64,000 bases of DNA from Desulfobacterales bacterium. GTDB taxonomy: Bacteria; Desulfobacterota; Desulfobacteria; Desulfobacterales; SURF-7. The notes beneath the pieces were generated by a model that saw nothing but the letters and a program-made list of their open reading frames with translations, had not been told where the DNA came from and searched no databases. The number at the start of each line of letters is the position of its first letter. Position 1 is the stretch's first letter. The position numbers were made by a program, and so were the translations under genes. The stretch covers positions 1 through 64,000 of the forward strand of contig JANQFQ010000135.1 in the NCBI GenBank assembly GCA_028277765.1, given 5' to 3'. This document shows positions 43,604-53,203 of the stretch, piece by piece.

Positions 43604-46183
43604 ATGGCTGAAGATTTTTCAAAACAGAATGAAAAAAGCGAAACAACAAAAGATTTTGACCGGAAGATAGTTATTGAGGACGACCGAACAGGTTTAGATA
43701 TAAAGACCCTTAAGCGGGCTTTTATGGACAACCTTTTTTATGTTCAGGCCCGTTTTCCGGCTGTGGCGTCTAAAAATGATTATTACCTGGCACTGTCATA
43801 TACTGTAAGGGACCGGTTGTTGAAGCATTGGATTAATACGGCACGGACGTATTTCAAAAAGAGGAGCCGGACAGTATGTTATCTTTCAGCCGAGTTTCTG
43901 ACCGGTCCCCATCTTGGCAATAATTTGATCAGTTTGGGGATTTATGACCGGATCCAGCAGGCAGTGGATGAACTTGGGCTTGATTTAGACGAGCTTTTGG
44001 AACAGGAGGAAGATCCTGGTCTAGGAAACGGGGGACTTGGAAGGCTTGCTGCCTGCTACCTTGATTCCATGGCTACCCTGGAGGTTCCTTCCATTGGATA
44101 CGGTATTCGCTACGAGTTCGGCATATTCGATCAGGAATTCCATGATGGGTGGCAGGTTGAGGTCACGGATAAATGGCTTCGGCTCGGCAATCCTTGGGAA
44201 ATTGCACGGCCCGAGGTCAGCTTTGATGTGAAACTCGGCGGAAGGACTGAAGCCAGCTACGATGAAGACGGCGATTACAGGGTTAAATGGATTCCAGATC
44301 GGGTGGTAAAAGGGATCGCTTATGATACTCCCATACTTGGATACAAGGTGAATACTGCCAACATGCTCCGGCTGTGGAAGGCTGAAGCCTGTGAATCTTT
44401 TGATTTTCAGGCGTTCAATGTGGGCGACTATTATGGCTCAGTGCATGAAAAAATGTATTCGGAAAATATTACAAAAGTGCTATATCCCAATGACGAGCAG
44501 ATCAGTGGTAAAGAACTGCGGCTGGAGCAGCAGTATTTTTTTGTTTCATGCTCCTTGCAGGATATGATCCGCATCCACCTGCAGTCTGCCGAACATCTTG
44601 ATAATTTTCATGAAAAATACGCTGCGCAGCTCAATGACACTCACCCGGCGATTGCTGTGGCAGAGCTCATGCGTTTACTGGTGGATGAACACGGTATGGA
44701 ATGGGATGCTGCCTGGGATATCACCCGTAAAACGTTTGCCTATACAAACCATACCCTCCTTCCCGAGGCCCTGGAGAAATGGCCGGTGGGCATGCTATCC
44801 CGTATTTTGCCAAGACACATGGAAATTATTTACGAGATTAACAGCCGTTTTCTGGAACAGGTCAGTGACGCTTTTCCAGGCGATATGGCCCGCCTTGCCC
44901 GCATGTCCATGATCGAAGAAACTGGTGAAAGGTATGTGCGTATGGCGAACCTGGCGTGCGCGGGCAGCCACGCGGTAAACGGTGTGGCCGCGCTGCACAC
45001 AGAGCTCCTTAAAAAATATGTTATGCGGGATTTTTATGAACTATGGCCCGAGAAGTTCAGCAATAAAACGAACGGTGTAACACCCAGAAGGTGGATACTG
45101 CTAAGCAACCCAGGGATTACACGCCTGATTAATGAAAACATCGGTGAGGGGTGGGCAAAAGACCTTTATAGGCTAAAAGACCTGGAAGCCCTGGTGGGTG
45201 ACAGCGAATTTTGTGAACAGTGGCAGCAGGTAAAAAACAAAAACAAGCAGAATCTTGCCACTTATATACAGACACACTGTAATATATCCATTGATTCTGC
45301 TTCAATGTTTGATGTCCTGGTCAAACGAATCCATGAATACAAGCGCCAGCACCTTAGCCTTCTCCATATTGTTGCCCTTTACAACCGGATTAGGAAAGAT
45401 CCCAGCATGGATATAACGCCACGCACATTTATCTTTGGCGGTAAGGCAGCTCCAGGATATTTCATGGCGAAACTGATTATCAAGATGATCAATTCCGTAG
45501 GAGACGTGGTGAACAGTGATCCGGATGTGGCTGGCCGTCTTAAAGTTGTGTTTATCCCTGATTTCAACGTAACTCTAGGGCAGCGCATCTATCCTGCCGC
45601 AGACCTGTCCGAGCAGATTTCAGTCGCAGGCAAGGAGGCCTCAGGCACAGGCAATATGAAATTCGCAATGAATGGAGCACTTACCATAGGCACACTGGAC
45701 GGCGCCAATGTTGAAATACGTGAACAGGTGGGGGCAGAGAATTTTTTCCTGTTCGGTCTAACAGTAGACGATGTCCATGACATTAAATCGCGGGGATACA
45801 ACCCTAAAAGTTATTGTGATAACGATAGTGAACTTAAGGAAGCCTTTGACACCATTGCTTCAGGAATATTTTCAAACAATGATACTGGACTTTTTAAACC
45901 TGTTCTTGATTCACTGTTATATGATGATCCTTTTATGGTTATGGCGGATTTCCGGTCCTATGTGGAATGTCAAGAGCTTGTCAGCCAGGCATTTCTGGAC
46001 AGGGAAACATGGACCCGCATGTCTATCCTGAACACGTCGCGCATGGGAAAATTTTCCTCAGATCGCTCGATTCAGGACTACTGCAGGGACATATGGCATG
46101 TAGATCCGATTAGTATTCAAATTAAAGAATACCGCCAGATTGACCTTGGGAAAATACCTTCTAAAAAGAGTCTGATAATATAG
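43604..46183 (+). CDS. glgP: Glycogen/starch phosphorylase
   Basis: I start at ATG 43604 (AGAGG before it, protein MAEDFSKQNEKSE). The 859-residue product is a full-length GT35 phosphorylase. It has the substrate segment GLGNGGLGRLAACYLDSMAT, HEYKRQHLSLLHIVALYNR, and the pyridoxal-phosphate site KEASGTGNMKFAMNGALTIG with its lysine. It releases glucose-1-phosphate from glycogen using phosphate. It is followed closely by a small membrane protein. Its presence implies that the host stores glycogen. Confidence 0.96.
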   Translation: MAEDFSKQNEKSETTKDFDRKIVIEDDRTGLDIKTLKRAFMDNLFYVQARFPAVASKNDYYLALSYTVRDRLLKHWINTARTYFKKRSRTVCYLSAEFLTGPHLGNNLISLGIYDRIQQAVDELGLDLDELLEQEEDPGLGNGGLGRLAACYLDSMATLEVPSIGYGIRYEFGIFDQEFHDGWQVEVTDKWLRLGNPWEIARPEVSFDVKLGGRTEASYDEDGDYRVKWIPDRVVKGIAYDTPILGYKVNTANMLRLWKAEACESFDFQAFNVGDYYGSVHEKMYSENITKVLYPNDEQISGKELRLEQQYFFVSCSLQDMIRIHLQSAEHLDNFHEKYAAQLNDTHPAIAVAELMRLLVDEHGMEWDAAWDITRKTFAYTNHTLLPEALEKWPVGMLSRILPRHMEIIYEINSRFLEQVSDAFPGDMARLARMSMIEETGERYVRMANLACAGSHAVNGVAALHTELLKKYVMRDFYELWPEKFSNKTNGVTPRRWILLSNPGITRLINENIGEGWAKDLYRLKDLEALVGDSEFCEQWQQVKNKNKQNLATYIQTHCNISIDSASMFDVLVKRIHEYKRQHLSLLHIVALYNRIRKDPSMDITPRTFIFGGKAAPGYFMAKLIIKMINSVGDVVNSDPDVAGRLKVVFIPDFNVTLGQRIYPAADLSEQISVAGKEASGTGNMKFAMNGALTIGTLDGANVEIREQVGAENFFLFGLTVDDVHDIKSRGYNPKSYCDNDSELKEAFDTIASGIFSNNDTGLFKPVLDSLLYDDPFMVMADFRSYVECQELVSQAFLDRETWTRMSILNTSRMGKFSSDRSIQDYCRDIWHVDPISIQIKEYRQIDLGKIPSKKSLII

Positions 46184-46185
46184 AA

Positions 46186-46446
46186 ATGAAAGAAAAATCA
46201 ATAGAGGAACCCAGATGGATCGGACTGGCCACCCTTGCCTGCGGTGTTATCTTGTTCATGATTTTCCAGGTATTCCTTTCTCTGTACCTTGATCATAAAT
46301 GGGTAATCCCATCAGTACTCGGCACAAAAGGTGAAGGGCTTTTTTTTCTGTTGCTTGTCTACATACCTTTGCGAAGGTTTCTTTTATTCATCTATGACAA
46401 GAGAAAAAGGAGAGAGTCGAATAGTGATTTGAGTGAGGACAGATGA
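46186..46446 (+). CDS. Small two-helix membrane protein
   Basis: The 86-residue protein starts two bases after the phosphorylase stop and has two hydrophobic helices (about 13-35 and 48-72) with a basic C-terminus (YDKRKRRESNSD). No family is recognised. Its stop overlaps the SRPBCC gene start (ATGA), so it lies inside a coupled cluster and is likely expressed. Confidence 0.6.
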   Translation: MKEKSIEEPRWIGLATLACGVILFMIFQVFLSLYLDHKWVIPSVLGTKGEGLFFLLLVYIPLRRFLLFIYDKRKRRESNSDLSEDR

Positions 46447-46901
46447 AAACAAAACCCATCAGAAGTGAAATTGATATTAATGCTCCGGCTGACACGATCT
46501 GGGGCGTTATCATGGACATGGAAAAATACCATGAATGGAATCCGTTTACACCAAGGATAACGTTAAAAAACAGCGATATTGCGGTGGGCACAGAATTTGA
46601 CCTGGATTGCCAGATGACCGACACGCAGTATCTGAAAAATGAACATGAGGTTGTATTGGTGCTTGAACCGGAAAAGTACACATTCTGTATGGGAACGTCA
46701 CGGACAAAAGGGAGGCCTGGTATAAAAAGTTTTCGGTGGCAGATTTGCGAACCCCTGGATAACAATAATACTCATTTTATTAATTATGAAGAGTTTCACG
46801 GAATCCTATCTCCCCTTGTTTACTTATTGTACAGGAAAAAACTGAAAATTGCTTTTGACAATTATTGCAGGGTGTTGAAACAACGAGTTGAAGATAATTG
46901 A
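46443..46901 (+). CDS. SRPBCC (START/polyketide-cyclase-like) domain protein
   Basis: The 152-residue protein has the SRPBCC pattern: SEIDINAPADTIWGVIMDME, KYHEWNPFTPRI, and a C-terminal long helix after FHGILSPLVYLLY. This fold makes a deep hydrophobic pocket for lipids or polyketide-like ligands. A binding or transport role is more likely than catalysis. It is coupled to the small membrane protein gene. Confidence 0.82.
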   Translation: MKTKPIRSEIDINAPADTIWGVIMDMEKYHEWNPFTPRITLKNSDIAVGTEFDLDCQMTDTQYLKNEHEVVLVLEPEKYTFCMGTSRTKGRPGIKSFRWQICEPLDNNNTHFINYEEFHGILSPLVYLLYRKKLKIAFDNYCRVLKQRVEDN

Positions 46902-47060
46902 AAAAAAGTCCAGGAAAATAATATTTAGATTGGCAGGATAATATCAAAGTTTATTTCTTCCTTTTTACTCTATTCTTCCTATACTAGTCTTTTATCACAC
47001 CATATATGATTTGGATAAGAGGGTCAGAACAATATTCAACAAATGTCTTTATGCCATTTT

Positions 47061-47082
47061 ATTGTTGCCAATTTGGCACAAT
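47061..47082. promoter_or_regulatory. Candidate operator of the toxin-antitoxin operon
   Basis: ATTGTTGCCAATTTGGCACAAT is an imperfect palindrome centred on TGCCAATTTGGCA. It ends 42 bases before the antitoxin ATG, where an RHH antitoxin would bind to autoregulate the pair. Confidence 0.5.
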
Positions 47083-47124
47083 AATGGTATTGTCTAATAA
47101 AAACTTTAAAAAGGAGAATACAAA

Positions 47125-47400
47125 ATGCCTGCCACAGAGAAACGATTTCAAACCAGGATGCCGTATCATGTACATCATAAGCTTGTACAAGCATCTGAGA
47201 TTTTAGGTGCAACATTGAATCAGTTCATGATACAGTCTGCGCTTGAAAAAGCGCAGGAAATACTTGAGAAGGAACGGCAACTTGTTCTTACAAAAAAAGA
47301 TGCTGATGTTTTTTTAAAAGCGATTGAAAATCCTCCTCAGCCGAATGAAGCATTATTAAAAGCAGCTGCAGCATACAAGCAGGAGTTCCTTGATGATTAA
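47125..47400 (+). CDS. DUF1778 (TacA-like) antitoxin
   Basis: The 91-residue protein starts ATEKRFQTRMPYHVHHKLVQ and continues as a ribbon-helix-helix with TLNQFMIQSALEKAQEIL, the DUF1778 pattern. RHH domains bind DNA as dimers, and the C-terminal tail should block the toxin. AAAGGAG precedes the ATG. The gene overlaps the acetyltransferase toxin gene by eight bases, the usual antitoxin-first order. Confidence 0.88.
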   Translation: MPATEKRFQTRMPYHVHHKLVQASEILGATLNQFMIQSALEKAQEILEKERQLVLTKKDADVFLKAIENPPQPNEALLKAAAAYKQEFLDD

Positions 47401-47914
47401 ATTCGTCTTGCTGAAGCGCACACATCATCGCGAAAATTTTGACTGCGGTGTTGAGGAATTAAACAGGTTTTTAAAAAATCTGGCAAGACAAAATCTTAAT
47501 AAAGGCCTCTCCAGAACTTTTGTTGCGGTGGACGAGAATATCCCTGAAGAAATATTGGGTTTTTACACGTTATCCTTATTCGAGTTGTCCGCGGAAAAGC
47601 TTCCTGAAAAATTAGCTAAAAAGTATAAAGGAAAAATTCCCTGTGTAAAACTTGCCAGGTTGGCAACTGCACGGGGACGTCAAAAACATGGATTGGGCAC
47701 ACATATGCTGATTGATGCTATCATGCGGATTATAACTATATCAGAACATGCCGGCATAACGGGCTATTTTGTGGATGCAAAAAACAGTGAAGTGAAAAAA
47801 TTCTACCAGAAGTTTGGTTTTATTTCTTTACCTGATCATCCGCTTGAATTATTTTTACCGTTTGCTACACTTCAAATGATGTATGAGAAAGTCATCTTAA
47901 GGAAAGATCCTTAA
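47393..47914 (+). CDS. GNAT-family acetyltransferase toxin (TacT/AtaT-like)
   Basis: I start at ATG 47393, seven bases after AGGAG in the antitoxin gene; the TTG at 47390 is too close. The protein of about 173 residues opens LLKRTHHRENFDCGVEELNR and contains LARLATARGRQKHGLGTHM, where the family binds acetyl-CoA. GNAT toxins of this class acetylate the amino acid on charged tRNAs and so stop translation. The pair is a type II toxin-antitoxin module, complete as far as the sequence shows. No decay is seen. Confidence 0.88.
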   Translation: MIKFVLLKRTHHRENFDCGVEELNRFLKNLARQNLNKGLSRTFVAVDENIPEEILGFYTLSLFELSAEKLPEKLAKKYKGKIPCVKLARLATARGRQKHGLGTHMLIDAIMRIITISEHAGITGYFVDAKNSEVKKFYQKFGFISLPDHPLELFLPFATLQMMYEKVILRKDP

Positions 47915-47943
47915 ACAATGGAATAATAACAGGGGTTAAATTT

Positions 47944-48018
47944 TTAACAGGGATATACAAGATGAACAGGGTATTTTTTTATTATTTTATCCTGTTTATC
48001 CTGTATATCCTTGTCAAT
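47944..48018. repeat. Dispersed long hairpin AACAGGGATATACAAGATG...
   Basis: TTAACAGGGATATACAAGAT and ATCCTGTATATCCTTGTCAA are paired arms around a T-rich centre. It belongs to the family at 28310-28376 and lies between the toxin and the YceH-like gene, where it could terminate the toxin-antitoxin transcript. Confidence 0.7.
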
Positions 48019-48037
48019 TATAAAAAAGGAACGATAA

Positions 48038-48679
48038 ATGGACATTATTCTGAATGACATTGAAATTCGTGTATTGGGAAGTCTCATGGAAAAGTCGCTG
48101 TCTACACCGGATCATTATCCGCTCTCTCTAAATGCCCTGACAAATGCCTGCAATCAGAAAACGAGCAGGGATCCTGTGGTCTCCTATGATGAGACCACGG
48201 TGCTGTCAGGTGTGAACGATCTTATCAGGAAAAATCTTGTGAATGAAAGTCATGTGAGCAGGGTTCCTAAATATGAAGAGCTGCTTTCACAGCAACAGAA
48301 CTTTATCCCCAGGGAATCAGCAACCCTGTGTGTTTTACTTCTACGTGGTCCCCAGACCATCGGTGAGATCCGAAATAGGACATCAAGGATGTGTAATTTT
48401 GAAACCCTTGGGCAAGTACAGGAAATCCTTGGTAAACTTTCAGAATGGGGCTTCTTGAGCCGCCTTGAACGTCTTCCCGGGCATAAAGAAGCCCGATACG
48501 GTCATCTGCTTGCTGAAGCGTCTGATATGGTAGAGGCTGAAACAGAGGTCGCAACAAATGAAGCAACCTCAGACCTGCAGGAACGGGTTGAAAAACTTGA
48601 AATGACCGTCGACACTTTGCAGAATGAACTGACTGCCATTACAAAAGAGTTTCAGATGTTTAAAGAGCAGTTTGAATAA
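48038..48679 (+). CDS. yceH: YceH/DUF480-family protein
   Basis: The 213-residue protein begins ILNDIEIRVLGSLMEKSLST and contains HYPLSLNALTNACNQKTSRD, the characteristic YceH (DUF480) start. Two winged-helix domains and a C-terminal coiled coil (LQERVEKLEMTVDTLQNEL) follow. Its function is not established, although it is conserved in proteobacteria. AGGAA precedes the ATG after a dispersed hairpin. Confidence 0.9.
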   Translation: MDIILNDIEIRVLGSLMEKSLSTPDHYPLSLNALTNACNQKTSRDPVVSYDETTVLSGVNDLIRKNLVNESHVSRVPKYEELLSQQQNFIPRESATLCVLLLRGPQTIGEIRNRTSRMCNFETLGQVQEILGKLSEWGFLSRLERLPGHKEARYGHLLAEASDMVEAETEVATNEATSDLQERVEKLEMTVDTLQNELTAITKEFQMFKEQFE

Positions 48680-48692
48680 GACCAAGAGACAA

Positions 48693-48750
48693 ATCACGTA
48701 AAGACGCTAAGACGCAAAGAAAGATTAGCCACAGATGATACAGATAAATA
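48693..48750. repeat. ACGTAAAGACGCTAAGACGC dispersed repeat
   Basis: GTAAAGACGCTAAGACGCAAAG and CCACAGATGATACAGATAAATAG match the CACGGAT/CGCAAAGACGCTAAG family also found at 57710-57786 and 61735-61853. It fills the convergent gap between the YceH-like gene and a chemoreceptor. Confidence 0.6.
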
Positions 48751-48756
48751 GTTCTT

Positions 48757-50046
48757 CTAGTTTTCTATGATAAATTTGTCTGCTCTTTCCTGCAGTGTTT
48801 CCGCCAGTTTTGCCAGGGCCTCGATATTGGTTTTCATATTTGAACTGCTGTTGGATATTTCGCCGGCATCCTGATTAACAATTGTAACATCGTCCGCGAT
48901 TTGCTCAGAAGCGTTCATACTTTGGGCGACATTATCTCTTGCCTCCATAATGACTTGTAATGATCGGCCCACATTGTCAGCGATTTCCCGTGTAATTGCT
49001 GACTGTTCCTCAATAGATGCAGCGATCGTGGAAACTTTCTCATTGCCGTCATTGATGACCTTTGTGATCAGTTCTGTTTCAGCAACCGTGCCCGAAGCTG
49101 TTTGCTGAACTTTTTCAATCATACCCTTGATTTCCTGGGTTGCTTCAGCTGTCTGTCTGGCCAACTCCTTGATCTCTCCGGCAACTACTGCAAACCCTTT
49201 GCCGGTATCACCCGCGCGCGCTGCCTCTATAGTGGCATTCAGGGCCAGAAGGTTTGTCTGCTCGGATATTTCGGTTATGGTTTCCGTAACCTTGCTGATA
49301 TTGCCTGCGGCCTGGCCGAGATCTTTAACTTTTTCAGAAGTTCTTTTAGCGTGTGAAACTCCGTCTTCTGAAATGGCCCGTGCCTCTTCCACATGATTTG
49401 AAATGCTGGAGATGGTTGAAGAGGTCCCTTCTATGGCAGATGCTACTGTTTCAATATTTGATGACGCACTTTCCATGCTTGAGGAAGCTGCCTTCATGTT
49501 TTGCCGCATGTTATTTGCAGACTCCGCAACACTGTTTATCTTTATGGAGGCTGTTTCTGCTTTTTCAGACATATGCCCTGACAGCCCGAAAAGGTTTTCA
49601 GTCATTTTCATGTTATCGTTTGAATTATACTTTATTTGATTAATCAGAACAGACATTTCAGTTGTCATCGCGTTTATTTTCTGCATAATCGCCCTGATCT
49701 CAACACCTGATTTTACATCAATTTTTTGGGTAAAGTTGCCTGCTGTAAGCAAATCCAGGCATTTATTGATCTCCTCAATAGGCTTGATGAGATCCTTGAC
49801 AAACAAAGTAATCACAAAGTGACTGATTACACCGAATATAATTGCAAATGCCACAACCCATAAAAAAGCCACCTGTTTAATAAAAACCACAGAGGCACCA
49901 ATGAAAACATATGCTGTTACAGCCATAATACATAATGTAATCTTATATCTGATCGTCCAGCCATATATAAAATATGTAATAACTCCCGCAATGCAGCAAC
50001 AGGCAACCATGGCCATGCATAACCAAAAGACATAAGTATGAATCAT
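48757..50046 (-). CDS. Methyl-accepting chemotaxis protein without a sensor domain
   Basis: I choose ATG 50046 because AAGGAG lies eight bases before it. The roughly 430-residue receptor has three or four hydrophobic helices within the first 90 residues, HAMP-like [14 protein letters not shown], and the [20 protein letters not shown] tip of the signalling domain. A cysteine-rich first helix ([14 protein letters not shown]) is unusual and could bind metal or thiols. It is the downstream partner of the receptor at 50076. Confidence 0.92.
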   Translation of the reverse strand: MIHTYVFWLCMAMVACCCIAGVITYFIYGWTIRYKITLCIMAVTAYVFIGASVVFIKQVAFLWVVAFAIIFGVISHFVITLFVKDLIKPIEEINKCLDLLTAGNFTQKIDVKSGVEIRAIMQKINAMTTEMSVLINQIKYNSNDNMKMTENLFGLSGHMSEKAETASIKINSVAESANNMRQNMKAASSSMESASSNIETVASAIEGTSSTISSISNHVEEARAISEDGVSHAKRTSEKVKDLGQAAGNISKVTETITEISEQTNLLALNATIEAARAGDTGKGFAVVAGEIKELARQTAEATQEIKGMIEKVQQTASGTVAETELITKVINDGNEKVSTIAASIEEQSAITREIADNVGRSLQVIMEARDNVAQSMNASEQIADDVTIVNQDAGEISNSSSNMKTNIEALAKLAETLQERADKFIIEN

Positions 50047-50075
50047 AACCATTTCTCCTTGTTTAATTATGTTCC

Positions 50076-51383
50076 TCAATGTACAATAAATTTTTCAGCC
50101 TTTTTTTGGAGTTTTTCTGCAAGCTTTGATAAATCCGTGGCATTATTTTGTACTTGGGAACTGCTTTTTGATATATCTCCTGCATCCTGATTAACACCAG
50201 CTATTTCTTTTGAAATCTGATCGGTAACACTTAAGCTTAGAGAGATGTTCTCGTTCATCTCCTGAATTCCCTTGGATGCCTGGTTAATGTTCTGGGCGAT
50301 TTCGTTTGTTGTAATTGCCTGCTCTTCAACAGATGAGGAAATGCTTGTTACGATCTCATTAATATCATTAATGATATTAGTAACATTGCCGATCTCCGTG
50401 AGGGTGTCCTTGGTGGTAAGCTGAACCTCTTCGATCATTCCTTTAATCTCCTGGGTGGCGTCAGCGGTTTGCCTGGCCAGTTCTTTGATTTCACCTGCAA
50501 CCACTGCAAATCCTTTACCGGATTCTCCTGCCCTTGCCGCTTCTATGGTGGCATTTAATGCCAGGAGATTAGTCTGTTCCGATATCTCCGTAATGGTCTC
50601 AGTTACTTTACCTATACCTTGTGTTGCTTTATCAAGTTGCTCAACTTTTGAAGATGTGCTTTTTGTCTGATTAACAGCATCATTTGTTATACCCCTGGCC
50701 TTTTCTGTATTCTGGGCGATGTCATTTATGGTATATGTGTTTGATTCTGTCGCGGTTAAAACTTTTTCCGCAGCTTCCCCCAAATTAGATGAGGCATCTT
50801 CAACTGTGCCGGTCACAGCTATAAACGTGCTATTCATCTGTTTTGCGGATGCAGCCACTGTATTTGCTTTTTGGGAAGTATGCGTTGCTTTTTCACTCAT
50901 TTGGGATGATAATTGATATAAAATTTCTGTTTTTTTAAAATTTTCTGAAATATTCGCTTGTATTGAGTCAATCAGAAATGAAAATTCAGACGTCATCATA
51001 TTTATACTATTAGCGATTTCTTCAATCTCTCCTTTTGCTTTTATTTCAATCGGCTGCGAAAAGTCGCCTTTTTTTATTCGATCAAGTCCATCCATAATGG
51101 TATTAACTGGATAATACAGGTTGATTAAAAGGCCACGCATTACAAAATGTCCATAAATCCCAAAGCCCACTGCAACCAGTGCAACCCGGAAAAAAGTAAA
51201 TTTAACAAACACAAACATGGTTACTGTATAGGCTAGAGCAGCAAACAAGGTTGTATTTAAGATTATTTTATATGTTAATGTCCATTTATATAAATAATAA
51301 TATACAATCATACCGATAGTTCCAGCGCCCCATGTTAACACAGTAACATAAAACACCCAGTTGGATTGAATTGAGTTTTCCAT
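50076..51383 (-). CDS. Methyl-accepting chemotaxis protein without a sensor domain
   Basis: ATG 51383 follows AAGGAG by six bases. The roughly 435-residue protein again has short-looped membrane helices ([20 protein letters not shown], then [19 protein letters not shown]), a HAMP region ([12 protein letters not shown]) and the [20 protein letters not shown] tip. It lies directly upstream of the receptor at 48757, so the two are likely one transcript. It shares more sequence with the other receptors here than with typical sensory MCPs. Confidence 0.92.
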   Translation of the reverse strand: MENSIQSNWVFYVTVLTWGAGTIGMIVYYYLYKWTLTYKIILNTTLFAALAYTVTMFVFVKFTFFRVALVAVGFGIYGHFVMRGLLINLYYPVNTIMDGLDRIKKGDFSQPIEIKAKGEIEEIANSINMMTSEFSFLIDSIQANISENFKKTEILYQLSSQMSEKATHTSQKANTVAASAKQMNSTFIAVTGTVEDASSNLGEAAEKVLTATESNTYTINDIAQNTEKARGITNDAVNQTKSTSSKVEQLDKATQGIGKVTETITEISEQTNLLALNATIEAARAGESGKGFAVVAGEIKELARQTADATQEIKGMIEEVQLTTKDTLTEIGNVTNIINDINEIVTSISSSVEEQAITTNEIAQNINQASKGIQEMNENISLSLSVTDQISKEIAGVNQDAGDISKSSSQVQNNATDLSKLAEKLQKKAEKFIVH

Positions 51384-51561
51384 TAACATCTCCTTTTAGA
51401 AAAGAAATATTTGAAAGCATTAAAATATTAATATTATCAAATAGGTTAACAGAAATCAATCACGAGCTATACAGGATACAACAGGAGCTCGATACTGATT
51501 TGTTGTTTATTTATAATCATTTCGAGCGGTTAGCATGTGGCTTGTTTGAAATAACGCTAAT

Positions 51562-52983
51562 TCACATGTCTAACGCGCGGTATGCTGTTTCCATTACAAC
51601 CTCCGCAAGGGTCGGATGCGCGTGAATGGTTTCTGCAAGATCTTTGACAGTGCATCCTGTCTGAACAGCCAGAGCACCTTCGGCAATAAGATCTGTGGCA
51701 TGGGGGCCGATTATATGAACACCAAGGACCTGGCCGGTAATTTTATCTGAAATTATCTTTGCCTGTCCGGCGATTTCTCCGATAACATGTGCTTTCCCAA
51801 TAGCGCGGAAAAGAAAACTGTCTGCCCGAATATCAAGCCCTTGTTCTTTTGCCTGTACTTCAGTAATACCAACATCAGCTATTTCCGGCATGGTAAAAAT
51901 CGTTCCAGGCACCACATCGTATGTCATCTTATTGTTGAATCCCATGGCGTTTTCCGCGGCAACTCTTCCTTCCATTATTGCCGCATGTGCCAGCATAATT
52001 TTTGAGGGGCCGAGAATGTCGCCAATGGCAAATATATTTGGATCACGGGTTTGCATCTGCTCATCAGCAATAATCCATCCATGGGCATCAGTTTCTATAT
52101 TGGTGTTTTCCAACCCAAAATGTTCTGTATCTGGTTCGCGGCCGATGCAGACCAGAACCGTATCCACATCTATGGTTTCCAGCGCGACCTTGTCAGCCTG
52201 ATCTTTATCCATAAATGGAGAGGCTTCAATTGTGACGCTGGTTTTTTCTTTACTGGTATCAATCTGTGTTACCGTCCGTTCGGTCATGAACTGTATTTTC
52301 TGTTTTTTCATTTCCCGTTGAAAGGTTTTGGAACAGTCCGCATCCACAGACGGAAGGGGCAACAGGCGGGACATGGCTTCCACTATGGTAACGTCAGCAC
52401 CCAGGGACGCGAAAATGCATGCAAACTCACATCCGATATATCCGCCACCTACAATCAAAAGCTTTTTTGGAATTTTGGTTAGATTTAATGCCTGATCACT
52501 GGAAATGATTTTTTTGCCGTCAAATGGGTATAAGGGTAATGGCATGGGTCTTGAACCAGTGGCAATGATGAGACGATCCCATTGAATATCTTGAGAAACA
52601 GCAGTATCAGATTTTACAGCAATGATTCCAGGTCCTTTAATAAATCCCTGACCGTTTACGATCCGGACATTATGACTGCCCAGGAGAGTCAATATTCCCT
52701 TTGCCTGATTTTGAATCACCTCGATTTTCCGATCCATCAGGCGTTGAGTATCCAGTAGAATATTCCCGTCTACCTGAACGCCGAATTCATCTGCCCGTTT
52801 AAAAGCGTTGAGCAAATCAGCTGTTGTTTTCATGACCTTGGAAGGAATGCATCCCCGGTTAAGGCAAGTGCCGCCGATATTATCTTTTTCAATAATTGTT
52901 ACTTCCGCTCCAAGCTGTGCTGCACGGACAGCTGCCGTATATCCGCCGGGACCTGAACCGATGATGTTAATTTTTACAGTCAT
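51562..52983 (-). CDS. lpd: Dihydrolipoyl dehydrogenase (L-protein)
   Basis: The 473-residue flavoprotein has FAD-binding IIGSGPGGYTAAVRAAQLGA, the redox disulfide GGTCLNRGCIPSK, the NAD-binding VGGGYIGCEFACIFASLGA, and the C-terminal HAHPTLAEVVMETAYRAL with its catalytic His-Glu pair. It reoxidises dihydrolipoyl-GcvH using NAD+. It is divergent from the gcv operon, with a 220-base intergenic region to the chosen gcvT start. Its neighbour genes are the other parts of the glycine cleavage system, which gives its role. Confidence 0.95.
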   Translation of the reverse strand: MTVKINIIGSGPGGYTAAVRAAQLGAEVTIIEKDNIGGTCLNRGCIPSKVMKTTADLLNAFKRADEFGVQVDGNILLDTQRLMDRKIEVIQNQAKGILTLLGSHNVRIVNGQGFIKGPGIIAVKSDTAVSQDIQWDRLIIATGSRPMPLPLYPFDGKKIISSDQALNLTKIPKKLLIVGGGYIGCEFACIFASLGADVTIVEAMSRLLPLPSVDADCSKTFQREMKKQKIQFMTERTVTQIDTSKEKTSVTIEASPFMDKDQADKVALETIDVDTVLVCIGREPDTEHFGLENTNIETDAHGWIIADEQMQTRDPNIFAIGDILGPSKIMLAHAAIMEGRVAAENAMGFNNKMTYDVVPGTIFTMPEIADVGITEVQAKEQGLDIRADSFLFRAIGKAHVIGEIAGQAKIISDKITGQVLGVHIIGPHATDLIAEGALAVQTGCTVKDLAETIHAHPTLAEVVMETAYRALDM

Positions 52984-53203
52984 ATGAATACCTTATTTTA
53001 TGGATGATTTTTTATGCAACATCGCAAAGAAAATTGAGGTTTAATAAACAGAAATATAAATAAAACATATAAACGCTAACAATTCAACAATTTAAAGGAT
53101 TGCCTTTTTAACAGTTTGGGAATATACTATATTTATAAAATAATACTGTTTGCTTGTTACAAATTCATATAGCATTGTTAATCCTGGCCGGATCGATATA
53201 ATA

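Noticed and set aside
47944-48018. CRISPR-like repeat
   Set aside because: It is one long inverted repeat with no regularly spaced direct repeats; related hairpins are dispersed singly.
53050-53203. Glycine riboswitch before gcvT
   Set aside because: The leader is very AT-rich and I could not identify the paired aptamer core. A covariance-model search would be needed.
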